A stretch of 64,000 nt of DNA from Siniperca chuatsi (taxonomy: Eukaryota; Chordata; Actinopteri; Centrarchiformes; Sinipercidae): assembly GCF_020085105.1 (NCBI RefSeq), contig NC_058044.1:34374952-34438951 (forward strand). Direction: 5' to 3'. Position 1 is the stretch's first letter, and every line of letters starts with the position of its first letter. The position numbers and the translations under genes were made by a program. Positions 18,940 through 32,049 of this stretch are shown here, piece after piece. Under the pieces are notes generated by a model, which saw nothing but the letters and a program-made list of their open reading frames with translations, did no database searches and was not told the DNA's origin.

Positions 18940-21900
18940 AAAGTCAAAATGATAATAAAAATAAACAGCAGTTAATTGCAAGGCCTCAGCAAAATCTTCC
19001 CCTTCCAGAAATGTCATGAATGACCCCCAAATCTTTTCAAAAGTGTTGTATTTCCCCTTTACTATAGATCTCCATAGCCAGACATTGCAACAATCCATCA
19101 ACCCAACTTGACTTGCTTGGTCTATTAATGTTTTAAATCTGTCACAAAAAATATCGTCAGCATACAATCCTACTTTATTCTCAAAATCATTCATTTTAAT
19201 ACCTGCTATCCTGTTGTTGTCTCTAATTCCAATAACTAAAGGCTCAATGGCTAGAACAAAAAGTAATGGTGCCTCTGTAAAGAGAAAACTGTATAGATAC
19301 TATATATTTGGTCATTACGGATGCTCTTGAATCATAATATAAAATTTTGATCCAGTTGAGTAAGTAACTGCCAACTCCAAAATGAGCGAGCACTTTATGT
19401 TGAATCCTATCAAAGGCTTTTTCAGCATCAAGTCCTGCCACGGCCGTATCTGGTGCTTCTTTCTTCGCATGTATGATGTTCAACACTCGTATATAATGAA
19501 GCCTTGTCTTCTTTTAATAAAACCATTTTGATCTAAAGCCTCAATAGATGGCAGGTGTTTCTCAAATCTCTGTGCAAGAACATTTGCTATTATTTTCACA
19601 TCAGAGTTGATGAGAGAAATGGTGGTGGAAGGATGGACACTTTGTGGAGGGTTTCCCTGGTTTTCATTTTAGTGGCAGCTGACCCCTTTCAACCGATTCT
19701 TCAAACATGTCTAATAATGGGACAAGGAGTTTGTCCTTGAACTTTTTATAAATATGGCCTCTGACAGCTCTGATAGTTCAACTGGAGAATCTTTAGCTCC
19801 TGAAAAACATTATTCATTTCTTGTGGATTTATTATTCTTGTCCCTTCCTCCGACTTACGCAACTTTACAGATGTGTAGTTGAGGTCAAAATGAAGGCTGA
19901 GTTCGAAGATGGGTGTGATCCAAGCACACACACACACACACACACACACCCCTTCAAGGGCAGTTAGGCATCTTGAATAAATCTGGCACAGCTTTGCCAA
20001 ACTCTTCTCTCATGTCATGTGTTGATGTCACCTGATCATTTGCCCTCAGATAAAGGCTTTAAATGCCTCCCATGTAACTGATGCTGAAGTTTTTAGTTAA
20101 CTTTAACTGAAAATAAGTATCAACATTTATTTCAACAAATTTTAAGAAGTTTTTATCATGCAACTATCGTGGGCTTAATCGCCACACAGAAAGGCCCCTA
20201 GTAGCAGCGGATACTTGTGTATCTCTTGAGAATCCAGATCACGCAGTCCTTGGTTCAGCCTGTCGACAAGTTTCAGCTGCTTTTGAACTTCAGCTGATAG
20301 GTCCGGGAAGGACATAACGAGGCTGTCCTGAAGACGACGCGCTGCTCGCATTACTCTGTCTTTGTCTCGGTACATCAGAAATTTCACAAGGAGAATCTGC
20401 GGCAATGTCCCCTGGGCCTTGTCCCAGTTTTGGGCCAGCTTGCCTATTCTATAGGCCTGCTTGATGGTAACTGGTGGTTCTGCATCCGTGTTAAGAGGTA
20501 GCCTCGGGTAGCCACTAAAAATGTTACTGCGTCTCCGTTCTCCAACCCAGGCAATCCAACCAGTCTCAGGTTATCTATCGCCTCCATATTGAAGGTAAGC
20601 TTTTGGTCATTGCTCCGTGTTGCGGATGCATCCGTTGATAGTGATGTGATTTAGTCCTCCGCCGTGCTGATGCGGACCTCTCTGAGTCTTTCGGAAAAAG
20701 CCCCAATAGCTTCTTTAATCCCTCTATTAATAATAATAATAATAATAAAACTTTATTTATAGAGCACTTAACAAAACAAAGTACAAAGTGCTTCACAACA
20801 AGAGAACAATAAAATAAACAGCCAGTTCAGGTAAAATCAGGAACTGCTTTCAGATAAAAATGTGTTTTGAGAAGAGACTTAAACGAAGACTCTGACTCAG
20901 ACAATCTAATTTCTTCGGGCAAGTTGTTCCAGAGCCTCGGGGCCCTGATAGCAAAAGCTCTGTCCCCCTTAGTTTTCATCAGTTAAAATAATCAAGGCGT
21001 GAGGAGATAAAAGCATGTACAACAGTTTCTGCATCACTAAGATTTAAAATAGATCATATTTTTGCAATATTTCTGAGGTGATAAAAACATGATTGGACAA
21101 GCTTAGTGATATGTTGCTCAAAACATAAATTGCTATCAAACAGACACCCAGATTTCTTGCAGCAGGCTTGATATGTTGTGACAGGTTACCAGTAGATGGC
21201 AGTATTTTTTAGTGATGTGTTGGGGCCCAATAACAAGGATTTCAGTTTTATTTGAGTTGAGCTGAAGAAAATTTATCGACATCCAGTTTTTTATGTCAGA
21301 CAGGCAGTCCTGCAGAGAACTCAGCATGCTAAGGTCAGTGGGCTTGACAGGGAGGTACAACTGTGTGTCATCCGCATAACAATGAAAAGAAATACCATGT
21401 CTGCGGATTACATCACCCAAAGGAAGCATGTATAAGGAGAACAGTATTGGTCCCAGAATTGAACCTTGAGGCACACCGTACTTGATATGGGAAAAGAATG
21501 ACATGAAGTTATTAATGCTGACACAGAATTTCCTATTGGAAAGATAAGATGAGAAAAAGTCTAGTGCAGTGCCAGATATGCCCACCAAGTGCCTCAGTCT
21601 ATCTGAAAGAATGCCATGATCAGTTGTGTCAAAGGCAGCACTTAAGTCCAGCAGCACAAGAATTGAGCACATGCCTGCGTCTGCATTCATTTAAAGGTCA
21701 TTAGTGACTTTGAGAAGGGCTGTCTCAGTGCTGTGGTGCTGACAAAAGCCAGATTGGAACTTTTCAAAGGTATTATTGTTTTCCACAGCAGCAAGAAGCT
21801 GCTTGGATACAAGTTTTTCGAGAATCTTCGAAATAAAAGGCAATTTGGAGATTGGGCGATAGTTATCCAGGAGTGTGGGATCAAGCCCAGGTTTTTTTAG

Positions 21901-22395
21901 GACTGGCTGGACACAAGCTGTTTTAAAGTAATCTGGGACGCAGCCAGTAGACAGCGAGCTGTTAAAAATAATTTGTAAAAGGGGCGCAATACAATCCATA
22001 ACTTCCAATAAAAACCTAGTTGGGATTTTGTCCAGAGGGCTGGAAGATACTCTCATAAGAGACATGATGTCTGCGAGTTCAGGCAGAGTAACAGCAGAAA
22101 AATTGCTCAAAGAATCCCTGAGCGGGTGATCCACATCAGGGTTATTAGATGAAACCACTTTGCATACCTGTGTGGAAAAGTCATTTCTCAGCACTTGGCT
22201 GACAAATTAGACCTTGGTCATGGTTAGTCTCATCTTGAGTTAGCATATTTTCAGTTACCGTTGGCTCGTCCATGCTAGCTTCAAGTTCCTCCTTGTAGCA
22301 TGTCTGGCTTTCTTTTTGGCTTGTATGTACATATATACATATACATATACATATATGCAATAAAGAAGGGACCTTATTTTGATGGAATGGAATCA
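18940..22395 (-). mobile_element. L1-clade LINE, rearranged and split by an L2
   Basis: Minus-strand ORF1 remnants are ESQTCYKEELEASMDEP (about 22300), SERLREVR-like coiled-coil sequence (about 20690) and PQILLVKFLMYRDKDRVMRAARRL with FPDLSAEVQKQL (20405-20260). ORF2 remnants include DAEKAFDRIQHKVLAHFG (about 19430) and FENKVGLYADDI (about 19170), the RT catalytic box. Much of ORF2 is deleted between these blocks, and the L2 at 20715-22194 interrupts ORF1. Stops and frameshifts are frequent. Confidence 0.75.
20715..22194 (-). mobile_element. L2-clade LINE inserted in the L1 ORF1
   Basis: Two overlapping frames carry RT sequence. 22194-21691 has DKIPTRFLLEVMDCIAPLL, NYRPISKLPFISKILEK and HHSTETALLKVTNDL. 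21690-21136 has [31 protein letters not shown] and [13 protein letters not shown] (catalytic YADD). One frameshift near 21690 separates them. The 3' untranslated part ends in a (TTA)n tail at about 20730, typical of L2. The endonuclease is missing, so the copy is 5'-truncated. Confidence 0.9.
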
Positions 22396-24335
22396 TGGTT
22401 TATGCTACATAAATAATTACAGTTGTTTACAGTTGCTAAGTCACATTTCTCTATAGTTCACTTTTTCAAAACTCGTCACACAGTCAGCACAGCAGCAGTC
22501 AATGTGGACTAACTGGATCACTTTTTATTGCTTTTACACAAAATGCATTCAGTGATCAAATTTTTCTAATTTCATGAACTGTTTTCTCACTCAAACCTCT
22601 GTGTATTTACACTCCATTTTGCATGTTTACATACTATCACAAATCTTTGGAATTAGTTTTTCTGCCAGACACAGAGAGATGCGGAGCATGACTTTTTATT
22701 TTAATTTTTTTATCCGCTCGAGAGACCGACGCCATCCGTCTTATTAGCATCTAAATATACTTACAGTACTGAAAGTAAAAGTACTCATTATGCAGAATGG
22801 CCCATTTCAGAATAATTTATATCACTGGATTATAATTAGTGATGCCTTAATGTGTAAGCATCACTAATGTTGCAGGTGGTAAAGATAGGGCTAAATTTAA
22901 GTAGGCTACTTTATATACTGCTGGGTACCTTAATCCATAATAATATATTATAATTTATTAGTTGATTTATATTTTGTAATAATAATCTGAATCTATAAAG
23001 TAACTAGTAACTAATGTTGACAAATAAGTGTAGTGGAGTAAAAAGTACTCAGTATCATAAAATGGAAATACTCAAGTAAAGTGCAAGTACCTTTAAATTG
23101 TACTTAAGTACAGTCCCTGAGTGAATGTACTTACTTAGTTAGTTAATTAGTACTTGGTTAACTATTCCACCACTGCCCATACAGGTATACTACAATCACA
23201 CATGCTCTGCAGAGAAACACAGAGAGAGACGTATTCTGGTATTACGTGGACAAGGTGGATATTTTACAAGCATGGACCAGGTAAAGCAACAGTGAGCACA
23301 CCTGGTTGGTGCAGATGTCATTCGGTACCACGTTGGTTTCGATCGTTTCGATAGGCTACTTCATTATCAACAAGCCTCCTCCACACGCGGCTCACCTGTT
23401 ACTGTGAAAACGGAATCGCGGGTGAAAAAATCCAAAACGCGAGTTGTGTTTTTGGGCCGACTTCATAAAACATACTGCTGACAAAGAAAGTCAACAGAGC
23501 AGACATACAGCCTGTTTGTGTCTGTCCCTGTATGATACAGCAAGAGAGAAACAGAGGCGGGGCGGGGCAAGCTGGTGTGTGTAGGCAGTGGTGTGCAGTA
23601 AGAGACAGAGGTGTAGGTGTGTGTGTGAATATCCAAATCCCAAAATTGAAAATCGAATACCTAGAAGGATTTTCACCATCTCTTCCAGTCACAGAGTGGT
23701 TTACAGCCCATCCCAGGATGGTGTCACCTTTCCCTCCACCTTACTCTCCTCAGCCCCACAGAGGAAATCTTTTCTCATGGAGGTGGAAAGTTCATGACCA
23801 CTAGCCACGTGATCAGATGTCCCTCTTGGACACAATGAATGCTGGATGTCTGTATAGTTTTGTGTTGCATTACTGGAATTATTTCATTTTATTTTCTGCA
23901 CTTGGAATTACTCTATGCAAAAAAATAAATAAAGCCTATTGCAACATTTCTTATTCATCTCTGTGACATATAGTGAGGTAGCACAATCCAGTGCAATAAA
24001 GAACTGACCTTATTTTTGTTGTAATGGATTCATGGTTTATGCTATATGAAAAAACTAAAAGATATTTTTACAAGGACAATAGTGACACTAATTTTAATGC
24101 TACCTGTTGTAAGTCATTTTTATGGGCAATATAATGAGTAACAAAGTGGTACTGTTGGCAGACAAATGTTGTCAGTGTTCTGGTACAAGAGTTGATCCTG
24201 AGATGTGTATCAAGTGTTTTGGTTGCATCAGTGAATTTTGGATGCGAAGTGAACTGTTGTGCTGACTGTGTGAAGAAAAAGTGAACTCCTATAAAGAAAT
24301 GTGACTTAGCAATTGTGAAAAACTGTGAACCTCAG
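22364..24335. repeat. Related repeat arms in direct and inverted orientation
   Basis: 22417-22497 (GCTAAGTCACATTTCTCTATAG onward) matches the reverse complement of about 24257-24320. In addition 22364-22410 and 23996-24043 match in direct orientation (both contain ATTCATGGTTTATGCTA-like sequence). This looks like one or two copies of a non-autonomous DNA transposon with inverted ends. No transposase is present. Confidence 0.5.
22762..23176. mobile_element. hAT-like MITE common in fish
   Basis: Contains the blocks AAAAGTACTCATTATGCAGAATGGCCC, GTGGAGTAAAAAGTAC, AAATACTCAAGTAAAGT and TTCCACCACTG. These blocks characterise a very abundant fish MITE. Related pieces lie at 38342-38880 and 46610-46770. 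The first block is 27 bases, so only its beginning AAAAGTACTCATTATGC should be taken as the key. Confidence 0.65.
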
Positions 24336-24408
24336 TCAGCAATACCGTCTAGTCTGGTGGACATGAGTTCCCCCAACTCTATGTGGTTATTTTATAATAA
24401 ACTGTGCT
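23180..24408. other. Upstream flank of the GPCR gene
   Basis: No supported exon. A first GPCR exon may lie here, because exon 24434-24573 could be spliced. An ATG at 23719 opens a short Pro-rich frame, but its splice phase could not be tied to the gene. Confidence 0.4.
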
Positions 24409-27400
24409 ATGCTCTGTATTCTTTGTCTTCCAGTGAGTGAGTGGTTTAATGGGACTGTGTTCATGGAACGCCCGTGGCCAGAGGCAGAAAAGTGGATGCT
24501 GGTGGCTGTGCTGGGACTGGAGATGGTCATGGGAGTGGTGGGAAACTGTCTTGTTCTGCTGGTCAAAGTCATGGTAAGGTGGTATGGTTGTTCCTTACAT
24601 TGGTGTGAAATGTTATTAATGGTAGTTGTGTCTGTAAGTACAGAAGACCATAATGGGCCATGGTTGAAATTAATTGAATGTTTTGGGAGATGATGATGTT
24701 TGTGTGATCTCAACATATGTTCACTTCTCCTCTTCTGTCTTTCATTTTCAGTGCAGGGGTCAGTTCTGCTGTCGTTATTCGCTTCCTTTCATCAGTCTCA
24801 CCTTGTCAGATTTAGGTACAATTTACACTGACATCAGTGCTAGTGCATTACAGGATTATATGGTGTAATTTACTTTCTTGGTGTATCCCACTATCTCTCA
24901 ACCCACCTCATTATTTCATTTGATTCTAGTATTGTAACACATTCAGCACAGTGTTGACATATAATCTCAGTGCAGGAAGTCTTCATTTCTGATAACGAAC
25001 CTCTGTGTTGTGAAGGCTGCTCCCTCCTCATCATCTCCGGCTCCCTGTTGGCCATGCTGACAGAAGGTCAGAGGTCACCGTGGTGTGAAGTCGTCAGCCT
25101 GCTGAAGTTTGCCTTCATCACCTCCTCTATAGGGAGCATAGGTACCACACAGCTCTATAAACACTCATAGAGACCTCTTCATCTTGTTCTCCATACAGTG
25201 GAAGCCACAGTAACAGTCCTACATTAAGGCTTATATTCATTCTGAGTTTAAGGATAATCTAAGATTTATTGATCCAAGTTTATGTTTAATCCTTTGTTTC
25301 ATGACTTATTTTTAATCTCTAGTTAACAAATCTAGGATCATTAGTCACCATTTTGAATCTGGAATATAGCATTTGTGTACATTGCACTTAGGCTATGCTG
25401 CAGTTAGTGAACATTGTAACTTGTGTTATTATAAGGGTTATTATAAATTAGTTTATTTAAAATTTAAAGTTGTTTTCTCACCTTAAATTACTAGCAGACA
25501 TTGACCCATTTGTCAAATAGGGTACTATGGAGAGGTACGTGGCGTGGGGGGTACATCGGACAAAACTGATTAAGAACTACTGATTTAAGAGACACCCACA
25601 CAGAGACGGGTCACTGGGGGAGACGTGCACCTAAAAAACACCAAAGGAGTCCAAACTGTGTAAAATGATGAGACCTGAAGAGTGGTGTGAGTCCTTGTCT
25701 TGTGACAAAAAGGTGAAAATATCTAATCTTTTCGCACATATAAAAAAAAGCCAGGAAATGCAAGAGTAATGGAAGACTGGAAGCAATGTGTTTTTGGAGT
25801 GATTACTATCTTAGGTGATTAGGTTTAAAATATGAGTCATTTTAACATAAGTTTTAAACTCCAGTACTTTAAACTGGTGATATTCTATATTTTACTTATA
25901 TATTAGAGATATAAAGGGAATTCAATTCAATTCAATTTGATTTATATAGTGCCAGTACATAACAGAAGTTATCTCATTGCGCTTTTCCTATAGAGGTCTA
26001 GACCGAACTCTTTATAATTAATTAATTACAGAGACCCAACAAATCCCACCATGAGCAAGCATGGAACAATGGGAACATGGGAACAATACAAAATATGAAA
26101 TGGACAAGCTGCCCTTCACAGAGGCCAGAAAACACAGTACTCTTGTTGAACCAAGCTAAAACTGAAAGCAGTATCAATCTTTCTTGATACATATGTTAAC
26201 TCTAGCTTCTGATGCATCTACCTGCTTTACTCGAACAGAGCTAGTCATGAGAACCATCCCTGTGTCAGTACTACAGTAGTAGCCATGGTAACAGCGCTGT
26301 ATTAATAATACCATTATACTAGGCAACTGTCCCATAATTCCTTTGATGCAGTCAGTTTGAGGGTTTCTTTTTTTTCCTTTACAGCTGTGCTCTGTGTGCA
26401 GCGGCTGATGGGCGTGGCATCCAGAGGAAATGCTCTCTTTGTTGTCATGGTGACAGCGTGCTTGGCTTCTTGGGTGACAGGGGTGGTGTTTGGGAGTGTC
26501 CCTGTTTTCTATGCCTGGATCAAGTATGTAGTTTACTTAATGCTTTCAGTTAGTGTTCATCATGTCTTCTTTCCTGGCAGTGGCATGATGGTGCCTGTGT
26601 TTGGCTTTGCCGCTATCCTGTTTTGTCCTACCTGTCCTGTGTGTTGTTCATTTCGTTTTCCTGTTTGTCACTGATGGATCGCCAAACTCTCCTATTCATC
26701 AGAGTGTCTATGGTGGATCAAAGTGCTTCAAATCCATGGGTTAGTGTTCTGCAATCCTCGGCGGCCCCCGTTTGTGCCAGCGGCCAGCAATCCCTGCAGT
26801 GCAAAGCACTTATCTGCCCAGTGAATTCACCAGTGTTTTTGTTGCTGTTGTTTACATTACCCCAGATACAAATTCAAAAATGCACTGCAGGAACTGTATG
26901 AGGTCATCAGCAGTCACATGACAAAACAACCAGATGGTGTTTTTATTGTAGTTGGTGATTTTAATCAAACAGACCTCAGAACTATTTTACCTAAATTCCA
27001 TCAGCATGTCCACCCCCACCAGGGGAAGTAATACCCTGGACCATGTTTGTACAAACATTTCTCGCAGCTACAAAGCCCTCCCCCGCCCCCACTTTGGTCA
27101 ATCAGACCACACTTCTCTGCTTCTCCTGCCTGCTTACTCCCAGCTGAGTAAAAGGGTCAAACCATCAGTAAAAACAGTTAAAGTGTGGACAGATGAAGCT
27201 ACAGAAGCTCTACAGGACTGTTCTGTCCCAGGAGAACCACATCAACCTGAGGAATATACATCATTAGTGACATCATACATCAGCAAATGTGTTGATGATG
27301 TAGTGATCACAAAGACACTGAAATCATTCCTCAACCAGAAAGCCTGAATGAATGGAGAGGTGAGAGCTCTACTCAGAGCCAAAAAGCTGCCTTTTGTTCA

Positions 27401-30400
27401 GGTGACAAGAAAGCTTACAGCACCGCCAGAGCAAGACTGAAAACTAGCATCAAGGAGGCAAAGCTGAGACATCAGGACAGACTGGAGAGAGACCAACAAC
27501 ACCAAATATGTGGCAGGCGATCCAGACCATCACAGGCTACAAAAGCAGGAGCGCCCCCATCATGTGTGAGGCCACATTACCAGATGAGCTAAATACATTT
27601 TGTGCTCGTTATGATCTCCTCAACACAGAGTCAGCTGTCAAGACTACTCCGCCTTCAGAGGTCCGGCCACTGTCCAGTATCCACAGCGGATGTGAGAAGA
27701 ATCCTGCTGAAAGTGAATAAAAAGTCTGCAGTGTCTAGTCTAAACGTCTATTGCTCTAAACGTCTGTGGCTCTCACCCCCATTCTGATGAAGTGCTTTTT
27801 CTCCTGCATATCAAAGACAACATCCCAGTCTGCCTGGACCCTCACCAGTTTGAATTCAGAACCAACAGATTCACAGAGGATGCCATCTCCACTACCCTCC
27901 ACTCAGCGATCACACATCTTGAAAATAACAACACCTACATCAGTATGCTGTTTATTGATTTCAGCTCAGCATTCAAACAGACCCCAGTCAGTTCGGATTG
28001 GCGGTCACACCTCCTCCACTCTAGTGCTCAACACCGGAGCCCCCCAGGGCTGTGTGCTCAGCACCCTCATGTTCACGATGTACACCCATGACTCTCTTGT
28101 GAAGTTTGCAAATGACGCTACCATCATCGGCTGGATTACAAACAACGATGAGACTTCATATCAGGAGGAAATCAACAACTTGCAGAGTGGTGCACAGAGA
28201 ACAACCTACTGCTCAACGTCAGCAAAACCAAGGAGCTGATAGTTGATTTTAGGAAAAAGGAGACAAAGACACACACCCCTGTCTACATCAGTGGAGCTGA
28301 GGTGGAGCAGGTGAACAGTTTTAAGTGCCTGGGAATCGGCTTCACGGAGAACCTGTCATGGTCCTCTCACATCTCCACGCTAGTAAAGAAAGCTCAGAAA
28401 CAGCTGTATTTCTTAACTTAAGAAAGTTCCCGTGCCAAGTTCTTGTTAACTTTTACAGAGGAGCAATAGAAAGCATCCTGACTGGAAACATCACAAACTG
28501 GTAGGGGATGTGCATGGCCCAGGACCGGAGGGCTCTGCAGCTGGTGATTAAAACCGCTCAGAAGGTCATTGGTACCAACCTACTGAGCATCGGTGATATC
28601 TGTGAGGTGCCTGCACAGAGGCCAGAGCATACTAAAGGACAGTACCCCCCCAGCCACAGCCTGTTCACCCTGCTGCCGTCTACCAAGAGATACAGAAGAG
28701 AGATACACACAGAGAGACAGGGGACCGACAAGAAACACAGGGAAGGGGAGAGAGGCATAGCAGGACCCTGACACTACCTTTTGTATAATAGGTATATAAC
28801 TGTATATATTGTTTTTAGTTTTATTTTATTCTAATTTTAAATATTTGAGGGAAGAGGGAAGCACAATGCAAATTCCACATAGAATTTTGAAAATAATAAT
28901 GTAATGTTGGTGGTAATATTAATATTAATAAAATAATAATAATAGGAATGATAGTGATAGGAAAAATAATGATAATAAGACTAATAATAACAATTGTAGT
29001 AGCAGTTGTCGAGCAGGAACACGGGGGCAGCAGGTGGCCCACAACCACAGATCCAGTCTCTGCAGCTCCGGAGGCAGAAATACCTGCTGAAAGCAACAGA
29101 AGGGGAGAAGAGAGAAACGAGAAAGCACAGAACTACAGGAGAGAGAAGATGTCAAGTTAGTAAAATGCAGTAATGGGATAAAAATGCATACAGATGGAAA
29201 GGGAGAGAAGGATCATCGTGGGATCATGGGAAGTCTCCCGGCAGTCTAGGCCTACAGCAGCATAACTAAGGGATGGTTCAGGACTCACCAAAGCCAGCCC
29301 TAACTATAAGCTTTATCACAGAGCAAAGTCTTAAGCCTACTCTTAAATGTGGAGATGGTGTCTGCCTCCCGAACCCAAACTGGGATCTGATTCCACAGGA
29401 GAGGAGCTTGATAACTAAAGGCTCTGGCTCCCAATCTACTTTTGGAGACTCTAGGAACCACAAGTAACCCTGCATCCTGGGAGCACAGTGTTCTAGTCGG
29501 ATAATAAGGTATTATGAGCTCTTTAAGATACGATGGTGCCTGACCATTAAGAGCTTTGTAGGTGAGGAGAAGGATTTTAAATTCTGTTCTGGATTTTACA
29601 GGGAGCCAGTGCAGAGTAGCTAATATTGGAGAAATATGATATCTTTTCCTAGTTCTTGTCAGTACACGTGCCGCAGCATTCTGGATCAACTGGAGAGTCT
29701 TAAGGGACTTATTCGGGCAGCCGGATAATAAGGAATTGCAGTAGTCCAGCCTAGAAGTAACAAATGCATGCACTCATTTTTCGGCATCATTTTTAGACCA
29801 GATGTGCCTGATTTTTGCAATGTTGTGTAGGTGAAAGAAGGCAGTCTTGAAGTTTGTTTCATGTGGGAGTTAAAGGATAAATCCTGATCAAAGATAACTC
29901 TGTGGTTCCTTACGGTGGTGCTGGAGACCAGGGCAATGCCATCTAGAGCAACTATATCTTTAGATAATGTGTCTCGGAGGTGTTTGGGACAAAGTACAAT
30001 AACTTTCAGAGTTTAACATCAGAAAATTGCAGGTCATCCAGTTCTTTATGTCTTTAAGGCATGCCTGAAGTTTAGCTAACTGATTAGTTTCATCTGGCTT
30101 GATCGATAGATATAATTGGGCATAATAAGACACTTTACTGGTATCGCCTTTTACTGCTAAGCAGATTATATTCAACTATACATCTCATTTAAGCCTCAAA
30201 ATATAGCTAAATTGTCAGTTTTAAATACCTGCCTAGACGCTATAAAAAAACTGGATGGCAGATAATTTCCTACAGCTCAATGCTGACAAAACAGAAGTTC
30301 TTATTTTTGCTCCTCCCTGTCTTGTCTCTAAGGTAATGGAAGGTCTCTGTTCTCTTTCCTCTCCTGTTGTGTTTTAATCTTCCTAAGTCTGTTATGTCTG

Positions 30401-32049
30401 TATTTATGTCAGTTGCATTATTTCTTTTGTGAAGCACTTTGCTATTGAAAGGTGCAATTGAAATAAAGTTACTTACTTACTTTCTACTCCAGGTATGACC
30501 CTGCAGAGATGCTGTGTGCTGTCTTCTGGGAAAGCAGCTACTCAGACATGTTGGTCTACATACTCTGTGCTTTAACTGTCTGTATCTTCCCTCCCTTCCT
30601 GGTCATCTTCTTCTGCTCTCTACTGAGTGCCACCGGCTGCCGATCGAGCTGCAACAGGTAAAACACTTCAAAAAAGATCATGTCAAGTGACACAACACAA
30701 GCTGGAAACTGGTCAGATGATGTTTCAGTCAATTAAAAATACAGTAATTGATGTTGTTTATGCCAGGGGACCTAAAATTAACTTTAGTCCAGTGATCCTT
30801 TAGTTGCTATTGATTTTGTATTGAACTGTGTTATCTATGCTGTATGGTACAGTATATGAGAAGATAAAATCAGGTGGGAGTAAAACCTAAAATTTTAAAA
30901 GCCATTTGAAAACGTCACTGCAATTGGTATTTTTAAATTCAATAATCATGAACTTTAAAGGTACATTCCAACATTTTGGGAAATTGTATAGTTTGCCATC
31001 TTATACAGGTTCAAAAGAGAAGATCGATATCAATTTCATGTCTATGTGTCCAGCACAAAGATAAGTCCAGGACATGTTTAACGTAGCTTAGCACAAAAAC
31101 TGGAGGCAGAGGGAAACTTCTAGTCTAGCTCCATTAAAAGTAAAAAAAATTAACCCAGGTGGATGGATGCATCAGTACAATTATCAGTGCATCACCGTTC
31201 AAATGCACTTCAGTATGTACTGTACAACACACAATGAACGTATTTCACCATTCAAATGTACTTCATTACATACAACAGTCGGTGAACACGTAACTGTTCC
31301 AATTCACTTCAGTACGTACAATGGTCAGTGAAGGCATCACTGTTCAAATGCCCTTCAGTACGTACAACAGTCAGTGAACATATCACCAGTGAATGCATTA
31401 CCGTCCATTACAACATGATGTTTGCGTTGATCCTGGGGGGGTGGGTTTACCAAAAGATCTCTACTCCCTGATACCATGTCTAAACCACCTAACACAGTCC
31501 TTCTCCCTTCTTAACCGAGCAATCATAACTTATTTCTAATATGTATTGAAATAGCTCTGTACAAGTAAACAAAGCCAGTGTTACTTCATCCTCTCCATCT
31601 TGTTTCCTCTTTGTCTCAGTGATGATGATGAAGCAGATCTGTCTGCAGTCACTCCTCTGCTGGTGGCCTCCTACATGCTCTGCTACACTCCCTTTGTTGT
31701 GTCTGAGGTGACACATGCACTCATTCACTAGACATGAGCTACTGTATCTGCGTGTACACAGATGTAAAAGCTGCAGAGTGAACCCATATTTGCCCACTCA
31801 GAGACTGACTTTGTTTCTTTCTCTCCATTGACCAATCAGCTGATCCTACTGGGCAGGATGGACCTGTCACCGGCACCTTATTGGTTAAGGACACTGTCAT
31901 CAGTGATGTCATACCTGGACTGTGGTCTGAATCCTCTAATCTACTGCTCCCATCAGGACTTCCGGGAGGCGGGCCTGGCCCTGCTGTGGACCAATAGGAA
32001 ACCATCGTCAGAGCCTGTCCTCACTGCTATCACTAAACATGACCTGTAA
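24409..32049 (+). CDS. Class A (rhodopsin-like) GPCR, seven exons seen
   Basis: Exons 24434-24573, 24752-24815, 25016-25141, 26385-26523, 30493-30657, 31620-31707 and 31840-32049 (TAA) join with matching phases and give about 310 residues. TM1 has [11 protein letters not shown]2 LTLSDLG and TM3 starts at WCEVV. TM4 has the conserved Trp (LASWVTG), TM5 FPPFLV, TM6 CYTPF instead of CWxP, and TM7 LNPLIY. The DRY position reads VQR, unusual for the class, and the C-tail is very short. An N-glycosylation site (NGT) lies before TM1. An in-frame ATG at 24409 could be the start, but TCTTTGTCTTCCAG before 24434 looks like a splice acceptor, so an upstream exon is possible. I cannot assign the orthologue or ligand. 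Confidence 0.8.
25915..26165 (-). mobile_element. Dispersed fish repeat tail in GPCR intron
   Basis: CAATTCAATTTGATTTATATAG followed by CCAACAAATCCCACCATGAG matches 37066-37313 in the same window, a very common fish repeat end. Class uncertain. The intron from 25142 to 26384 holds nothing else recognisable. Confidence 0.55.
26700..28815 (+). mobile_element. Rex1-clade LINE in GPCR intron 4
   Basis: Plus-strand fragments of endonuclease ([12 protein letters not shown] around 26930, then [15 protein letters not shown]) and reverse transcriptase ([16 protein letters not shown] at 27928-27975, [19 protein letters not shown] at 28038-28094, [10 protein letters not shown]), ending in the typical tail [16 protein letters not shown]. 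Several frameshifts and stops, and an altered catalytic box (FAND instead of YADD), show it is inactive. Confidence 0.8.
28816..30180 (-). mobile_element. L2-clade LINE 3' half in GPCR intron 4
   Basis: Minus-strand C-terminal domain 29773-29300 with [36 protein letters not shown] and [19 protein letters not shown], preceded by an RT remnant ([13 protein letters not shown], about 30130) and followed by a 3' region rich in ATAATAA. 5'-truncated; frames are broken between about 29775 and 29960. Confidence 0.85.
30186..30482 (+). mobile_element. L2-like LINE 3' end, plus strand
   Basis: Contains [16 protein letters not shown]-like coding sequence (about 30265-30320), then GTGAAGCACTTTG and a terminal AAATAAAGTTACTTACTTACTT, the short-repeat tail of fish L2-type LINEs. 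It ends just before GPCR exon 5. Confidence 0.65.
31185..31405. repeat. Degenerate tandem repeat, about 52-bp unit
   Basis: About four diverged copies of CATCACCGTTCAAATGCACTTCAG-type units, each with a following TACGTACAACAGTCAGTGAA-like part, inside a GPCR intron. The start of each unit reads CATCAC(C/T)GTTCAAATG. Confidence 0.75.
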
